In this document: positions 53,401-64,000 of the stretch, piece by piece | Layout: each line of letters starts with the position of its first letter | How positions within the stretch are numbered: the first letter of the stretch is position 1 | NCBI GenBank assembly: GCA_014607495.2 | Contig: CP053155.1 | Location: 1,302,001 to 1,366,000 of the forward strand | DNA from: Carposina sasakii | Lineage: Eukaryota > Arthropoda > Insecta > Lepidoptera > Carposinidae | Direction: 5' to 3' | DNA length: 64,000 nt | Position numbers and translations under genes: made by a program | The notes under the pieces: model-generated | The model's database searches: none | What the model saw: only the letters and a program-made list of their open reading frames with translations | Told to the model about the DNA's origin: nothing

Positions 53401-54911
53401 CATAATTATAGTAACCATGATGTGTGGGTAGGTACTCAAAGGGTAGAAAGCCATCGATGAACATATCTAAAATATTCGTATATCATTGTCCTCTATTAAA
53501 GTGTAACAATTCACCAATTTGAAGTGACCAGCGGCAACGCAATCTATTTCTATTCGATGCGCTGCGCGTATCCGTTTTGTGCATTGTGAGACGATGGATC
53601 AATTGAGAACGACTTGGGATCTAGCAAATATAATATGTTGGCGTTTTATCTTGTGGAACTTTGAGAATTTAAGTTCCGTTTAGTTACTACACGAACTATG
53701 TATGACAGAAAAGTAATAAAGAAACCAGTAGGGTAATCGTGAACCATTTACGCGCCGTAAAGTGTTAGACTCTAAAATCTATGACATATAACAGTGTGAC
53801 GATAGCGTTACGGACTATCGAGAAACAAAATGGTCAAGTCATATATTTTGACTAAGATGTAGAGTTGGTGAAGTTAGGCCTTGTAGAGTTAGGGCGTGTA
53901 GTTAGAAAGCTTGGCTCTACATGAGATATAACTTTTTGATGTGCGAGGATTGGTCAACATTTTACATGGAAATATTTTTGGTAGGATTATTTATATGTAT
54001 GTTCAAATTATGGAACAAATGGTATAAACTCCAGGGGTAGACAAAATAGTTGTAAATAAATAAAAGAACGTTACTACTATCATAAAATTTAAATGCTATG
54101 TAGGCACCTGCAAAGCGGAGGCCTTTGCCCAAAAGTGAGACACTATTACTGCGCCGAAATAAAAAAATACCAATGCCTACAGGAAAAATACATAAGTACC
54201 TAAGAATTCACACACAATTAGGGAATCCGTCTTTCCATTATCAACCCTAATTACGCGTAATTCATTCAGATCTATACATTAATTTAATTTAACGTAAACC
54301 AATGAATGCTTAAAACCCAAAATATCCTTCCAATTTAAGCGAAATTGATAGAAAGCGATGATAGGTACCTCAGATCAAGCGATCCAATTACCCCATCAAA
54401 TCATACAGGGCAATACTTACGCATATAAAATAAAAAGGGTGCTCCTGTCGAGGATCCGGGATGTCGAATCGAGGAATCCTGTTATCTACAGCTTGTCGTA
54501 CCCTGTCAGAAATTCAGGGGCAAAGAGCAAATTACGCAGTAGGCACTCCTTGTTTAACTGGTTAAAGAATTATCTGGTTATATTGCCTGTGAAGATGGAC
54601 GGTTACTGCTACTCTTTCTCATTTACTCATTTATTATTTCATGTCTAAACTAGCGCCCGTTTTCTCATGTTACCGTAGAATTTTTGTGAAATCCTTTCTT
54701 ATTCAAAGACCAAAAATTCCAAGTTTTAGGTCTCTAAAATGCAGCGGTTACCTACTTCCTATCGCTAACTATAAGCATAATTATATTTTAATTATAAATT
54801 ATAAGTACTGTTATTAAGAGTATGTGACTAGTGTATGTGTGAATCCTGGAACTTTGCTCCCATACATATATAAATAGTTACTCCCAGCAAAATACCATCT
54901 TTTAAATTTTG
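53401..54911. other. No gene recognised
   Basis: The frame at 54358-54648 (96 codons) has no recognisable domain and is likely chance. A LINE-tail-like piece (GGCCTTTGCCCAAAAGTGAG) lies at about 54120. Confidence 0.35.
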
Positions 54912-55092
54912 TAAGTGATAATAACGTTGCCAATAATGTAATTTAAAAGAGATGTAAAATTCGTCATCCGAGTTAATTGACCCGATAGCTCAGTTGGTTA
55001 GAGCGAAAGCACGGTTTGCGAGTGGTCGTGATCGTGAGTTTAAATCTCACTCGGGTGAAGAATTTTTTCATTTTCTTATTAATTATTAATAG
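54912..55092 (+). repeat. tRNA-headed repeat (SINE family 1)
   Basis: GACCCGATAGCTCAGTTGGTTAGAG is tRNA-like, the B box is GAGTTTAAATCTC (changed from GGTTCGA), and the flanks are as in the other copies. Confidence 0.75.
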
Positions 55093-55737
55093 ATAATAAT
55101 TATTTCCTAGTTACTCGAAATAGGTACCATTTATAAAGCTAATTCGTCCATACAAAAAAACAAAGCTTTTCTTTACAGCGAGTTGCCAATCTTATCCCCT
55201 CATTACTCTTTGCCTAAGGGGCGAGAAAACCCGGGAATAATTCCGTTAGATTTGATCTATTTACGGCCTTTATGGCACAAGTGGACTTTTATATACGTTT
55301 TTTACGCTTTTCAATTTGATGTCTTCTTCTAGGGAGAGGTTGGCAGGTAATGTATTGGTTATTCAATGTTCTTGGAAAGCCGTATTTTATAATATTTTAT
55401 CATATAAGCCCTTTTATTGGCCCAATTTTCATTTATGTGTTTTTGATGAGACACATATTTTGTATGCAGTAACACTGATAATGTAGGTAGGTAGTCAATC
55501 ATACATATAGCAACCGAGCCATTACAAAAGAACTATTTGCTAAAACGCACCCTAGATAGAGTTTCTACACTAAGCACCTAGGTCCTCTAGACTACCTGTA
55601 TACCAAAAGTAATGTAAGTACCTAAATTTGAAAGCGCTATAGACAGACAGACAGAGTTAGGTACATTCGCATTTTAATATTACAAACACTGTGACTTACA
55701 TACAAAAGTACTAAACAGCACAAGTACCAGAAAAAAC

Positions 55738-56575
55738 AACCGGCCAAGTGCGAGTCGGACTCGCGCACCGAGGGTTCCGTACAAACCTGCAAGGTTTACA
55801 AAGTTCGTTCATTACGACAATCGAGTCTACGCGTTCATGAGGAAAAAAGTAATAAGTTTATATTTATTAAAAAATATATATTTTGTAATGTAACTAAAAA
55901 TTTAAGGTTTTCGGAATTTTTCCTTTATGTGTGCTATAAAACGTTGCTTCATGCCAAATTTCAAGATTCTAGGTCGACTGGAAGTACCCTTTAGGTTTTG
56001 ATTCCCTTGCGAGTACTTGCGAGTTTCAAAATATGCAGCTTAAATTACTGTTTCTTTTGATTGCGTTGACATAGAAGTTTGATTTTGCTACAGCTTAAAG
56101 GTATTATAGACCTGAGTATTTGGTATGAATTTCAATTTAATACCTCTACGCGTTTATGAGGAAATGGGTAGTAAGTTTAAAATTATTAAAAAAAAATATA
56201 TTATGTAATGTAACTAAAAATTTATGGTTTTCGTAATTTTTCCTTTATCTATGCTATAAGACGTTGCTTCGTACCAAATTTCAAGATTCTGAGTTCACGG
56301 GAAGCACCCTGTAGGTTTTGATTCCCTTGCAAGTGTCGAAAATTTGCGGCATAAACGGCTGTATCTTTTGATTGCGTTGGCTTAGAAGTTTGATTTTTTC
56401 ACAGCTTCAAGGGACAGTAGACCTGAGTAATTGATATAAATTTCAGCTTCATACCTCCACGCGTTCCTGAGAAAAAGGGTCTTGACAGACGGACGGACGG
56501 ACAGACGGACAACAAAGTGATCCTATAAGGGTTCCGTTTTTTCCTTTTGAGGTACGGAACCCTAAAAACAAAATA
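55738..56575. repeat. Common lepidopteran repeat with an internal tandem duplication
   Basis: Starts CCGGCCAAGTGCGAGTCGGA and GAGGGTTCCGTAC, ends GAGGTACGGAACCCTAAAAA, so the borders are inverted. Inside, a unit of about 320 bp occurs twice (from about 55850 and about 56175): AATGTAACTAAAAATTTA, CAAATTTCAAGATTCT and GGTTTTGATTCCCTTGC recur in each. No frame. Confidence 0.75.
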
Positions 56576-56734
56576 AACAGCGACTTCTTGCCCCTTTTAT
56601 ATTGCTTCGAAACTGTAACTAAAAGAAGGTTCTAAAACATTCTCCTTGTCAATAAATATAGAGGATTTAAACACCGTTTAAGAAGTTGTTGTTTCGGTAA
56701 CTTGAGACTGCACCTACGTTCATGACGGCATATA

Positions 56735-56758
56735 ATATATATATATATATATATATAT
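56735..56758. repeat. (TA)n microsatellite
   Basis: Uninterrupted TA dinucleotides, about 12 repeats. Confidence 0.85.
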
Positions 56759-57039
56759 CTTCATTGAGGGGTCGCCCACCACCGGGCCCTACAATATTAA
56801 TCTTCACACAAACCTATGTATTTGAAAGTATGTACTAGTGGACGACCACGACTACGCATAAACTACATAATATAGGTGATATCATATAGGTATATAATGC
56901 ACAAAGACGAGCTCTATCTAAAGAGATTATTTCCAGCAAACCTGTAAAAATAGAACATTTTACATAATAACATTTTGTTCAGCCCTTATAAGGACTCGTT
57001 TCGCTTTCTCTGTTGCTACGAGTAATAGATGCATTGATA

Positions 57040-57184
57040 CATTGATAGATGTAAACATTGTTTCCGAGTCATTGATGTTTCTATACTTACCTGTTTACCG
57101 TTGCTTAGGGACCCACGACACTAGACCTTAGGGATCTTAGTGTGGGACTAGGTTAATATGTTGTGAAGTGTGTGTGTGTGTGTG
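57040..57184 (+). repeat. 5'-truncated SINE (family 3) with (GT)n tail
   Basis: Matches 9526-9751 from GATGTAAACATTGTTTCCGA to the (GT)n tract. Head missing. Confidence 0.75.
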
Positions 57185-57487
57185 GGTAAATATACCTACT
57201 GATTCGTAGTATATAGATCTTCTTCCACTTGTGGTTAATCACTTTTACTTAACTACAAATAATTTAAATTCCCCTGAATCATGATAAGTACCGTTAACTG
57301 TTTATATTACACTTTATTTGTTTTGAGAACCGACGCCATTGCTGTATCGAAGGAATTTTAATTGAGCTACAGAGAATGCAGGATTTATTAAGAGCCATGT
57401 GAATCTCTTGCCAGATTAAATGAAAGCTTCTTAAATTAATCTCACGTTTTCCTTACAATTTCACTAGCACCCTGTATGGTTAATAAC

Positions 57488-57660
57488 CCAGAGGTTCCCA
57501 AACTTATGTCGTCTATCGCCCACTGAAAGAATCAGTTAATTTTAGTGCCCCAATTTTTTTATTTTAAACCTTTAAACTCCAATAACATAGTGATTCCTTA
57601 CCGCCTTAGGCTTCCAGTGCCCACAAGGAGGTATTTACACCCCATTTTAATAACCAGAAA
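57488..57660. repeat. Degraded hAT-type MITE
   Basis: Starts AACCCAGAGGTTCCCAAACT and contains GCCCACTGAAAG and CCAGTGCCCACAAGGAGG; related in type to 44377-44563 and to 62066-62640 (TTTCCCAAACTC ... AGTTTGGGAAAGACTG). Right border not clear. Confidence 0.5.
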
Positions 57661-58080
57661 TACGGATTTTGTAATAAAAATCACTTTTACAAAATAACTC
57701 AATCTAGAAAACATCTCCACTACATTTCAATGAAAACTAAAGTACATACATATATTGGAATAGCTACCTGGAGTGCATTACTGAGACGTGATGAGAATGA
57801 CCCTTCTGAAACTTTACAAAACATTTAAAAACTCACCCAAATACCTTACTGTAAGGTTGGTTTTAACTGTAGTTTCGAGAGATATGCGTAGAACTGCAGT
57901 CAGTAATGGATTTTATACTTTATGTCCATTGCACTAGAATTGATAGCTGGTTGTATGATTAGCATACGTGCGTAGAAATACAATGTAAAGTCTAGTCTAG
58001 ACTGTAAGAGGTTGGTTCTGAAGTTTTTCATAAAGTATTATGTAAGTAAGTTTATACAACGAAGACACTATATTGGTAAA

Positions 58081-58409
58081 TCTATAGGTATACATATAAT
58101 GAAAATGTAACGGATCGCTGTCTGTACATGGAAGATATATGAGAAAAAATATTATAGAAAACCTTTATCAACGCAATAGTACACAAAACAATGATTTTTG
58201 GAATTTTTGTCTGTTTGTCTGTGCGTTTGTGCACGCTAATCTCAGAAACGGCTAAACCGATTTCGATGCAGTTTTCAGGAATGTATTGTGATCGGTCCCA
58301 CTTAACGTATAGGCTACTTTTTATTCTGGGAAAATGTTTTTATCCCGGATAATTTTGACATTTTGTTTTTTTTGTAGTCCACGCGGACGGAGTCGCGGGC
58401 GTCCACTAG
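58081..58409 (+). mobile_element. Non-autonomous Helitron (TCTATACATA family)
   Basis: 329 bp from TCTATAGGTATACATATAAT to the hairpin CGCGGACGGAGTCGCG and GGCGTCCACTAG, with A before and T after. Confidence 0.85.
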
Positions 58410-58748
58410 TTATTAATATTATTGATCCGTGTGAATAACACCACAATATATCTGCCCATGGGTATCGTAAGTTGTGATTAAGGGTTACCGGAAGGTGGGC
58501 AGCAGCGCCTCCCGTGTTGACCACAGAGTCTAAAAATCAGACTGCGGCCACCAACCCGCATGCCCAGCTATGAGCAAAAATCCCTTTAGGGCTTTGGTCT
58601 TTTGGCGTGCCCCGGGGAAGGCCTACGTTCAGCAGTGAACTGCAATAAGCTGATGTACTCGTATATTGCAGTATACAAGGAGTTAATTAAGGTAATGAAA
58701 TATATAACTTTAACCTATAGAAAGTAAGTTAGGTATATTATATTTACA
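58410..58748 (+). repeat. LINE-tail-like fragment
   Basis: Contains GGCCTACGTTCAGCAGTGAA, a pattern common at the 3' ends of lepidopteran non-LTR elements, after about 180 bp of possibly related sequence. No frame survives. Confidence 0.4.
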
Positions 58749-59022
58749 ATCATCATCATCATCATCATCATCATTTACAGCCCTGAGAAGACCAGTGTTG
58801 TACATAGGCCTCCCCCAACAACCTCCACTCCGACCGGTCGGAAGCAGCCTGCATCCAACAGACGCCCGCGACCTTGGCCAGGTCGTCCGTCCATCTCGCG
58901 GGTGGCTTTCCCACGCTGCGTTTGCCGATACGTGGTATCCACTCTAGAACTTTCCAACTCCATCGGCCATCAGTTCTTTGAGCTATGTACCCGTTTATAT
59001 TATATATGTTTACAATACCCAA
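58749..59022 (-). pseudogene. 3' tail of a non-LTR retrotransposon with (ATG)n end
   Basis: On the minus strand it encodes DGRWSWKVLEWIPR, GKRSVGKPPARWTDDLAK and ASDRSEWRLLGEAYVQHW, the C-terminus of a LINE ORF2, followed by a (GATGAT)n tail at 58749-58773. It is strongly 5'-truncated. No full-length copy is in the window. Confidence 0.8.
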
Positions 59023-59884
59023 TACTTACAGTATTCCCCTAGCAGAAAACTAATTTATTTTTTACAATTTAACAGTAGTAAAGCGTCCGCCATGTTACAT
59101 TTATTTTCTACTAATCCACAAAGAAAATAGAAACAAACAAACGTAACTCTCCCCCCATAAATATATGAATAATGCATGGGTTCCAGCCAGTCGGATAAAT
59201 GATAGTCTATCATATACTCATCATGCGTCGAAATATCGAGAACAATTTACCATGGAGAAAGAACGAGATATAAATTTTTATTTCACGAATATTTTTAAGC
59301 TTAGAGACAGAATTTTCCAGCAGCAGATGGCCTATCGGATTTTATTGGTATCTCTATCTAAAACTTGATCAAGATAGAGATAACATAAACTTTATCTATC
59401 AATCGACAAGGCACGTGTTTCTACTTGGTGTGTAAAAAGGGATTGCAAACCACTTCTGTCAGCCCTAATTCATTCAGTCCTGGCTCGAGAACGAGTGTAT
59501 TTTCTAATTCTTAAGTCTATTTTTTACATGCAAAGTACATACACTTAGTTTATCTAGTTATTAATAGCTCTACGAATTTGACGTTTAAAAGTGAGACATC
59601 TCGCTCTCAACGCAATTCTTGAATATTTTTGAGCCGAAACACAACCACTAACGAACCGTTAACGAAACGCGGTGCGAAGTATATATACCTACAGTTACTT
59701 ACCGCTTGAGTTATAATTATAAGGTATATTTTAGCACGCATCGGTCGTGAGCATGATAGAATAAATGTCTGTCGTGCTGAAGCTGTGTCTAATTACGTCA
59801 CCGTAATTATTGCTTTGTTCTGAGCGTCTACAACGGTTCCATTTCGGGTTCGTTCCAACTAGAGACTTTTCGAGAATGCCCCCC
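59023..59884. other. No gene recognised
   Basis: The 67-codon frame at 59165 lacks similarity to anything I know. No repeat with clear borders is seen. Confidence 0.35.
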
Positions 59885-60110
59885 TGAGCATTGGAATAAT
59901 CTGCCCTTATCTACCTGTAAAATCCATATCGCACACAGTGTCCTGGGCTTCAATAGAATACATCAGCTGCATCTCCGTCCGTGCATGTCGTGAGAGTCGA
60001 CTAAGAAACTCAGGGGCGTTCTCTCAGGTGATGAGCTAGCTATGGATCGCCTTAGTGATCTTGCACCTCTGGCCACCCCAATTTTGGAACACAGCCATTT
60101 GTATTAGTTA
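59885..60110 (+). repeat. Dispersed repeat copy without the MITE
   Basis: Inverse match to 52858-53400: ATACATCAGCTGCATCTCCG, CATGTCGTGAGAGTCGACTA and GGCCACCCCAATTTTGGAAC. It shows the uninterrupted form of the repeat. Confidence 0.65.
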
Positions 60111-60645
60111 CTAAGGTACTCACTATACCTAATTAAAAACTGACAGCCAATGTAGCCTAGCCCAGTATTAACGAATCACTAGATTCGCACTATTTTATAT
60201 AAAGAAAATGTTGTTTTTTTATGCCACCTCCTTTTCATCATTTCTTCATGTACTATATTTGGGCATAGAGTCCCTCGGATTTTTATTGAATTAATAAAAC
60301 ATACGTTATAGTGTAAGAACTACATTGACACTAGCGTCTCCGTCAGAGGCATTAATCAATGGAACTGAACTGAAGCGATCATATATGCTTCGTATTTACA
60401 TAAAGATGTTTCCCTGTGGTACGACCGAAAACAGCTAGATTTGTATAACATTTGATTCTTTCATGACAAAAAACTTCGTCTGCATGTTTATAGCCTATTC
60501 TGATGTAAAGCCTAAAAAGCCTACATAAATGCCAAGTTTCATCAAAATACATTCAAAAATTTTTGAGTGAAAGAGTAACAAATACATATATGTGTCTTCT
60601 AATAAAAATAGGAAGATAAATTAATATGCTAGATATAGAATTATA
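60111..60645. other. Non-coding, with Helitron-like relic
   Basis: At about 60460-60610 there is TTTCATCAAAATACATTCAA and GAGTGAAAGAGTAACA, also seen at 38945-39070 and 62780-62890; a shared transposon relic. Otherwise nothing is recognised. Confidence 0.45.
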
Positions 60646-60996
60646 CAGGATGTTTTTTCGTTGCCACCTTTAGCGAAGAGATACATCAAATAAAGTAAGT
60701 TTATGCCACAAAAAAAAATGCTGGGAAAAAAAAAAAAAACTTGATCGGGCAAAATTTACAGTGTCCATAGTTTTTGCTAGTTTTTTCATAGACAGATATT
60801 AATTATTCGTCGTGAAAAAATCTTGCTATGCGCGTCTATGTGCATCTGAAAAGCGCAGTTTATTTACTCAACTTTGGACCCTAATATCTTGGGAACCAGA
60901 TACTTCCCAGGTATGCTTCCTTGGGAAAAAGTAATCGTGATGATGAGGAGATTCCGTAGTTCGGAACGGAAACGTTGATGACCAAAAAATATCCTG
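60646..60996 (+). mobile_element. TA-flanked MITE (family A)
   Basis: 351 bp from CAGGATGTTTTTTCGTTGCC to ...CCAAAAAATATCCTG, TA on both sides. Contains GATGATGAGGAGATTCCGTA. Confidence 0.85.
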
Positions 60997-63283
60997 TAAA
61001 GCTTCCCCTCGGCAGCATATACAGCATTATAGAAACACCACGGCAATAGAAATTTGCATAAAACATATCAATAGAATGCCACACCTTTAGCATAATCACA
61101 ATACAATAGTTAGTTAGAAAGCAAGAATCTAGATTGTTCTGAACATTAGCCAGTCACAGTGTAAATGTGTAGCAGTTAGTCATGTTGGATGGTCTTGCAT
61201 ATGCTTTTTCAAATGCGAAGAATACCTATTTTACTATGTAGGAAAACGCATACTAAAAAAAACTAATTTTGTTATGTATGTAAGTCATGCCAGTACAGTT
61301 TCCAATTAGTTTCAGAGTTATTGCATTCGGAAAGGTATAGGATAGACCGTCCATGTTCTAGCCAAAAAAGGACCCAGACATCTACAAGCAGTCACCAAAA
61401 GTGAAAGTAAGTATTTTACAGCTTGTCATACTTCCCAGGGACCAAGTCTCTTGAAACCTTTGCAAAAATAATTTAGAATCAAATCAAATATCAAATCTGC
61501 TGATGTATCTCTATATATACTATAACAATTGGCTATTAATCTATTTAAATTGTAACTTGATAGTCTGTGTTGCTACTCTACGCAACTGCTTATAAGCATG
61601 AATACAAGTTATTTGCCGACGGGTGACAGACGGACGGAAATTGCGACCGGCTGGATCCGGCGGCCGCAGCTAGAGTTCGAAAAACCACTCGTTACGTGCT
61701 GCGAGAAATTGATCGGCCTTGTATACTTACTTGTGAGTTATACTATGGTTATTTGATATTTGTGTGTTCCTAATAAAAATAAGTATTATTTGATTAGTTT
61801 TATACTAGAATTTACATATACCTAGCGCAGCTTTACATCAGAGGGTGCGAAATACAATCAAAGTTAGCCTTCTCTACCTATCTAGTTTTATAGCGTTATG
61901 CATAAAGTATAAATTATATTATTCCGAATGGTTTGCTGTAAGATATTTCTATTATTATAGTATTTAAAAACAATTTTGCTATCATTTGTTTGTGTAGAAT
62001 AAGAATAAATACGAGACTTAAAATAAAAAGTCTCGTTAATAGATAAACTTAAAATCAACAGAATTTCCCAAACTCTATCAGTTTACCGCCCCCATGCAGT
62101 TAACAAAATAAATACATTGGCACAGTGGACACTAAAACCAATGAAAATAACACAATTAAAAACAACCCTTTGTAATATCGGCACGAATTTAAAACATTTA
62201 ATTAACAAGTAGAGGGTGCCTTACCCTACCACCCCGTTATAAGAATTCCTATATGAAAACATTCTTCTAGTGATATACTCGCATCTAGTGGGTTTGAATG
62301 GCTAAAGCAGACTTTCCAAAATTATTTTATTTAACGCCCACTATTGGAATTAGTTATTTTGCAGCGTCCCATCAATTTTCTACCTTGAAAATATTACCTG
62401 TGCTGATGCGGAATTTTTCCAAAATATATCAGCTGCATGCATTTCCTTCCGTGCATGTTGTATGTGTACAGCCGTGTGTATATGTACCTATGTAGATATG
62501 TATTTTAGAAACCCCAATAAACATAATTACCTAGTCTAGCAAATTTTTTCTGAGCCTTTACCTTTTTTTACCTTGCCCCAACCTCCTCTAAGTCTCCAGC
62601 GCACACAAGAGGGCGATTTTACCCAGTTTGGGAAAGACTGGGCTAAAGTGAAATGGTTATGATGTGATTCGTAATAAATACTTATATATTATATTTTTTC
62701 TATTATTTTCTTGATTTGTGTTGTCTGTATATGTGTACATGCCAAAAGTCAAATAAACGATCTATCTTATATAGAATAGTTTGCGTCCGCGTGTAATTAT
62801 AGCCTATACATATTAGATTTGGTGTTATTCTGTCAAGTTTCATCAAAATCTATTCTGTAGTCTTTGCGTGAAAGAGAAATCTTCACTATCTTACCAACTT
62901 TCACCAATCTACTAAGGTTTCTATGTGGCAGGTACCTTACTACATATTTAATTTTACATGAATTTTACCAATACAATCTATGACGTTCGCATTTGTGCAG
63001 TTTTCAATGTAAGCTGAATGTAAATAAATAAGTCATTGTTTTTCTTATTATCTGGAACAGTTTTTATTTCGCTGGCAAATGTAGTAGCATTTCTTCGTAT
63101 GACCTTTAGTACTAACTCAGATTGAGGCAGTTAATAAAATATCAAGCCGAAAGGGAATAATAAATCTACATTTTTATACCCCCCGGCCCCTATTTTAAGT
63201 TCCATGTCGTGTTATTTTCATAGCCGTTTTATCACACCCACTTAATGGTTATTAACCGATAAAAAAAGAGAGTTTGTCAATTA
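60997..63283. other. No gene recognised
   Basis: Mostly AT-rich. A short GC-rich part (61615-61725) has no frame or known RNA. Degraded hAT-like ends lie at about 62066 and 62640, a Helitron-like relic at 62780-62890. Confidence 0.35.
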
Positions 63284-63584
63284 AGTTATATTTTGATTAC
63301 TTGTGGTGTGAATCTAGTGCGTGTGCATGGTTTTATACCCAGGTAAGCCGAGTAAAACTTTAGCCGGATTACGATCTCTTCATGGGCGCATGTAAGTTGT
63401 TTCTGCAATAATTTTTCATTTTGACTAACTTTACACTTGTTCTTGAGGATTTTCCCGACGTTTCCATTCATCATCATTGTCATTCATCATAAATTCAGAA
63501 TACATTTTACTAAACAATGATTAGGCTGTATGGGCTTAGTTCCCCTTGCCTTTCCTTTGGGATAAACTAAAAAAAAAAAAAAAA
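63284..63584 (+). repeat. Poly-A SINE (family 4), full-length
   Basis: From AAGTTATATTTTGATTACTT to CTTTGGGATAAACTAAA plus poly-A. It is flanked by AGTTTGTCAATTA on both sides, a 13-bp target duplication. Confidence 0.88.
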
Positions 63585-63663
63585 GTTTGTCAATTATTTT
63601 ATGATTTGACATTTATATTATACAGATAAAAACAAATTAAATGTGTATTCTAATTATGTATGG

Positions 63664-63778
63664 ATTCGGCGGGAAAAGCTGGAAGGGGGCGGATGTAATT
63701 TTCTTGTGAAAATAAAAATTTATTTGTAAATAGCTTGCATGTGTCCCTAAAGTGATGTTTTCTGGTAGATAAGTTATA
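63664..63778 (+). repeat. Relative of the Transib target repeat, without insertion
   Basis: ATTCGGCGGGAAAAGCTGGA continues to TGGTAGATAAGTTATA, matching the right flank of the Transib (21438-21540). CGGCG occurs only once here (63667-63671), as expected of an unoccupied site. Confidence 0.75.
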
Positions 63779-64000
63779 CAGGGTGTGGGTGGCTTATTGG
63801 TTATTTTGTAGCACATTGCTGTTTTTTTGAATCATTTGTGACTCTATTAGGATCAGTTATTTGAACTTTTTTGAGGGCAACTTTTTTTTTTAAATCAGCT
63901 TTTGTTAAAATTTTATTTTTATGTCATTATCTTAGGCCTAATTAAACGAACTAAACAATTTTTTTCCTGAAAATATGAAAAAAATGTCGGAAAATTATGG
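63779..64000 (+). mobile_element. Left part of another TA-flanked element, cut by the window edge
   Basis: Begins CAGGGTGTGGGTGGCTTATT directly after TA, as MITE families A and B do, but the interior is different. The right end is outside the window. Confidence 0.5.

Noticed and set aside
54358..54648. 96-codon frame
   Set aside because: No recognisable domain, no splice or expression signal, and in a region without other coding evidence.
61615..61725. GC-rich island as possible first exon or RNA gene
   Set aside because: No open frame with family features, no Pol III boxes and no consistent splice donor on either strand.
1..64000. CRISPR arrays, operons, prokaryotic promoters or terminators
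   Set aside because: The window is eukaryotic; tandem repeats present are microsatellites, coding repeats or transposon parts without regular spacers.

Overview
The window is eukaryotic nuclear DNA, almost certainly from a moth or butterfly (Lepidoptera). It is AT-rich, its genes have short GT-AG introns, and it is crowded with transposon types common in lepidopteran genomes: Helitrons ending in CTAG, tRNA-headed SINEs, TA-flanked MITEs, a BEL/Pao retrotransposon and a Transib element. I see no prokaryotic gene organisation.

Four host genes can be reconstructed exon by exon. (1) RMC1 (Drosophila bulli), a subunit of the Mon1-Ccz1 Rab7 exchange complex, minus strand, about 10,643 down to 916, with its 3' part outside the window. 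(2) CC2D2A, a ciliary transition-zone protein, plus strand, 22,000-29,502, complete in ten coding exons (1,432 codons). (3) Aps, a Nudix diphosphoinositol-polyphosphate phosphohydrolase, minus strand, 32,312-30,707, complete in three exons (156 aa). (4) mars/HURP (DLGAP5-like), a mitotic spindle GKAP-domain protein, plus strand, 34,438-46,138, complete in ten coding exons (about 855-863 aa). RMC1/CC2D2A and Aps/mars are head-to-head pairs; CC2D2A and Aps are tail-to-tail. The genes do not form one pathway; they are a normal run of housekeeping and cilium/mitosis genes.

The 11 kb between the RMC1 and CC2D2A starts is almost all transposon: a BEL/Pao element with apparently identical 235-bp LTRs (10,934-17,509) and, 8 bp of sequence plus a target duplication away, a coding-intact Transib (RAG1-like transposase, 17,523-21,437). 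RMC1 intron 7 holds a 2.7-kb IS630/Tc1/mariner-type DD41D element with 623-bp terminal inverted repeats. CC2D2A intron 9 holds a full-length 5S rRNA-like sequence. From 46.2 kb to the right end I find no convincing host gene, only MITEs, SINEs, Helitrons, LINE tails and unassigned AT-rich sequence.

No wholly new gene system is evident. The most interesting signals are: the Transib with its RSS-like CACGGTG end and a likely empty site elsewhere in the window; the 5S copy with a preserved but rewritten helix; partial duplications of an RMC1 exon next to the DD41D element; transposon ends lying within about 5-22 bp of several splice donors; and a chimeric MITE built from the ends of two families.
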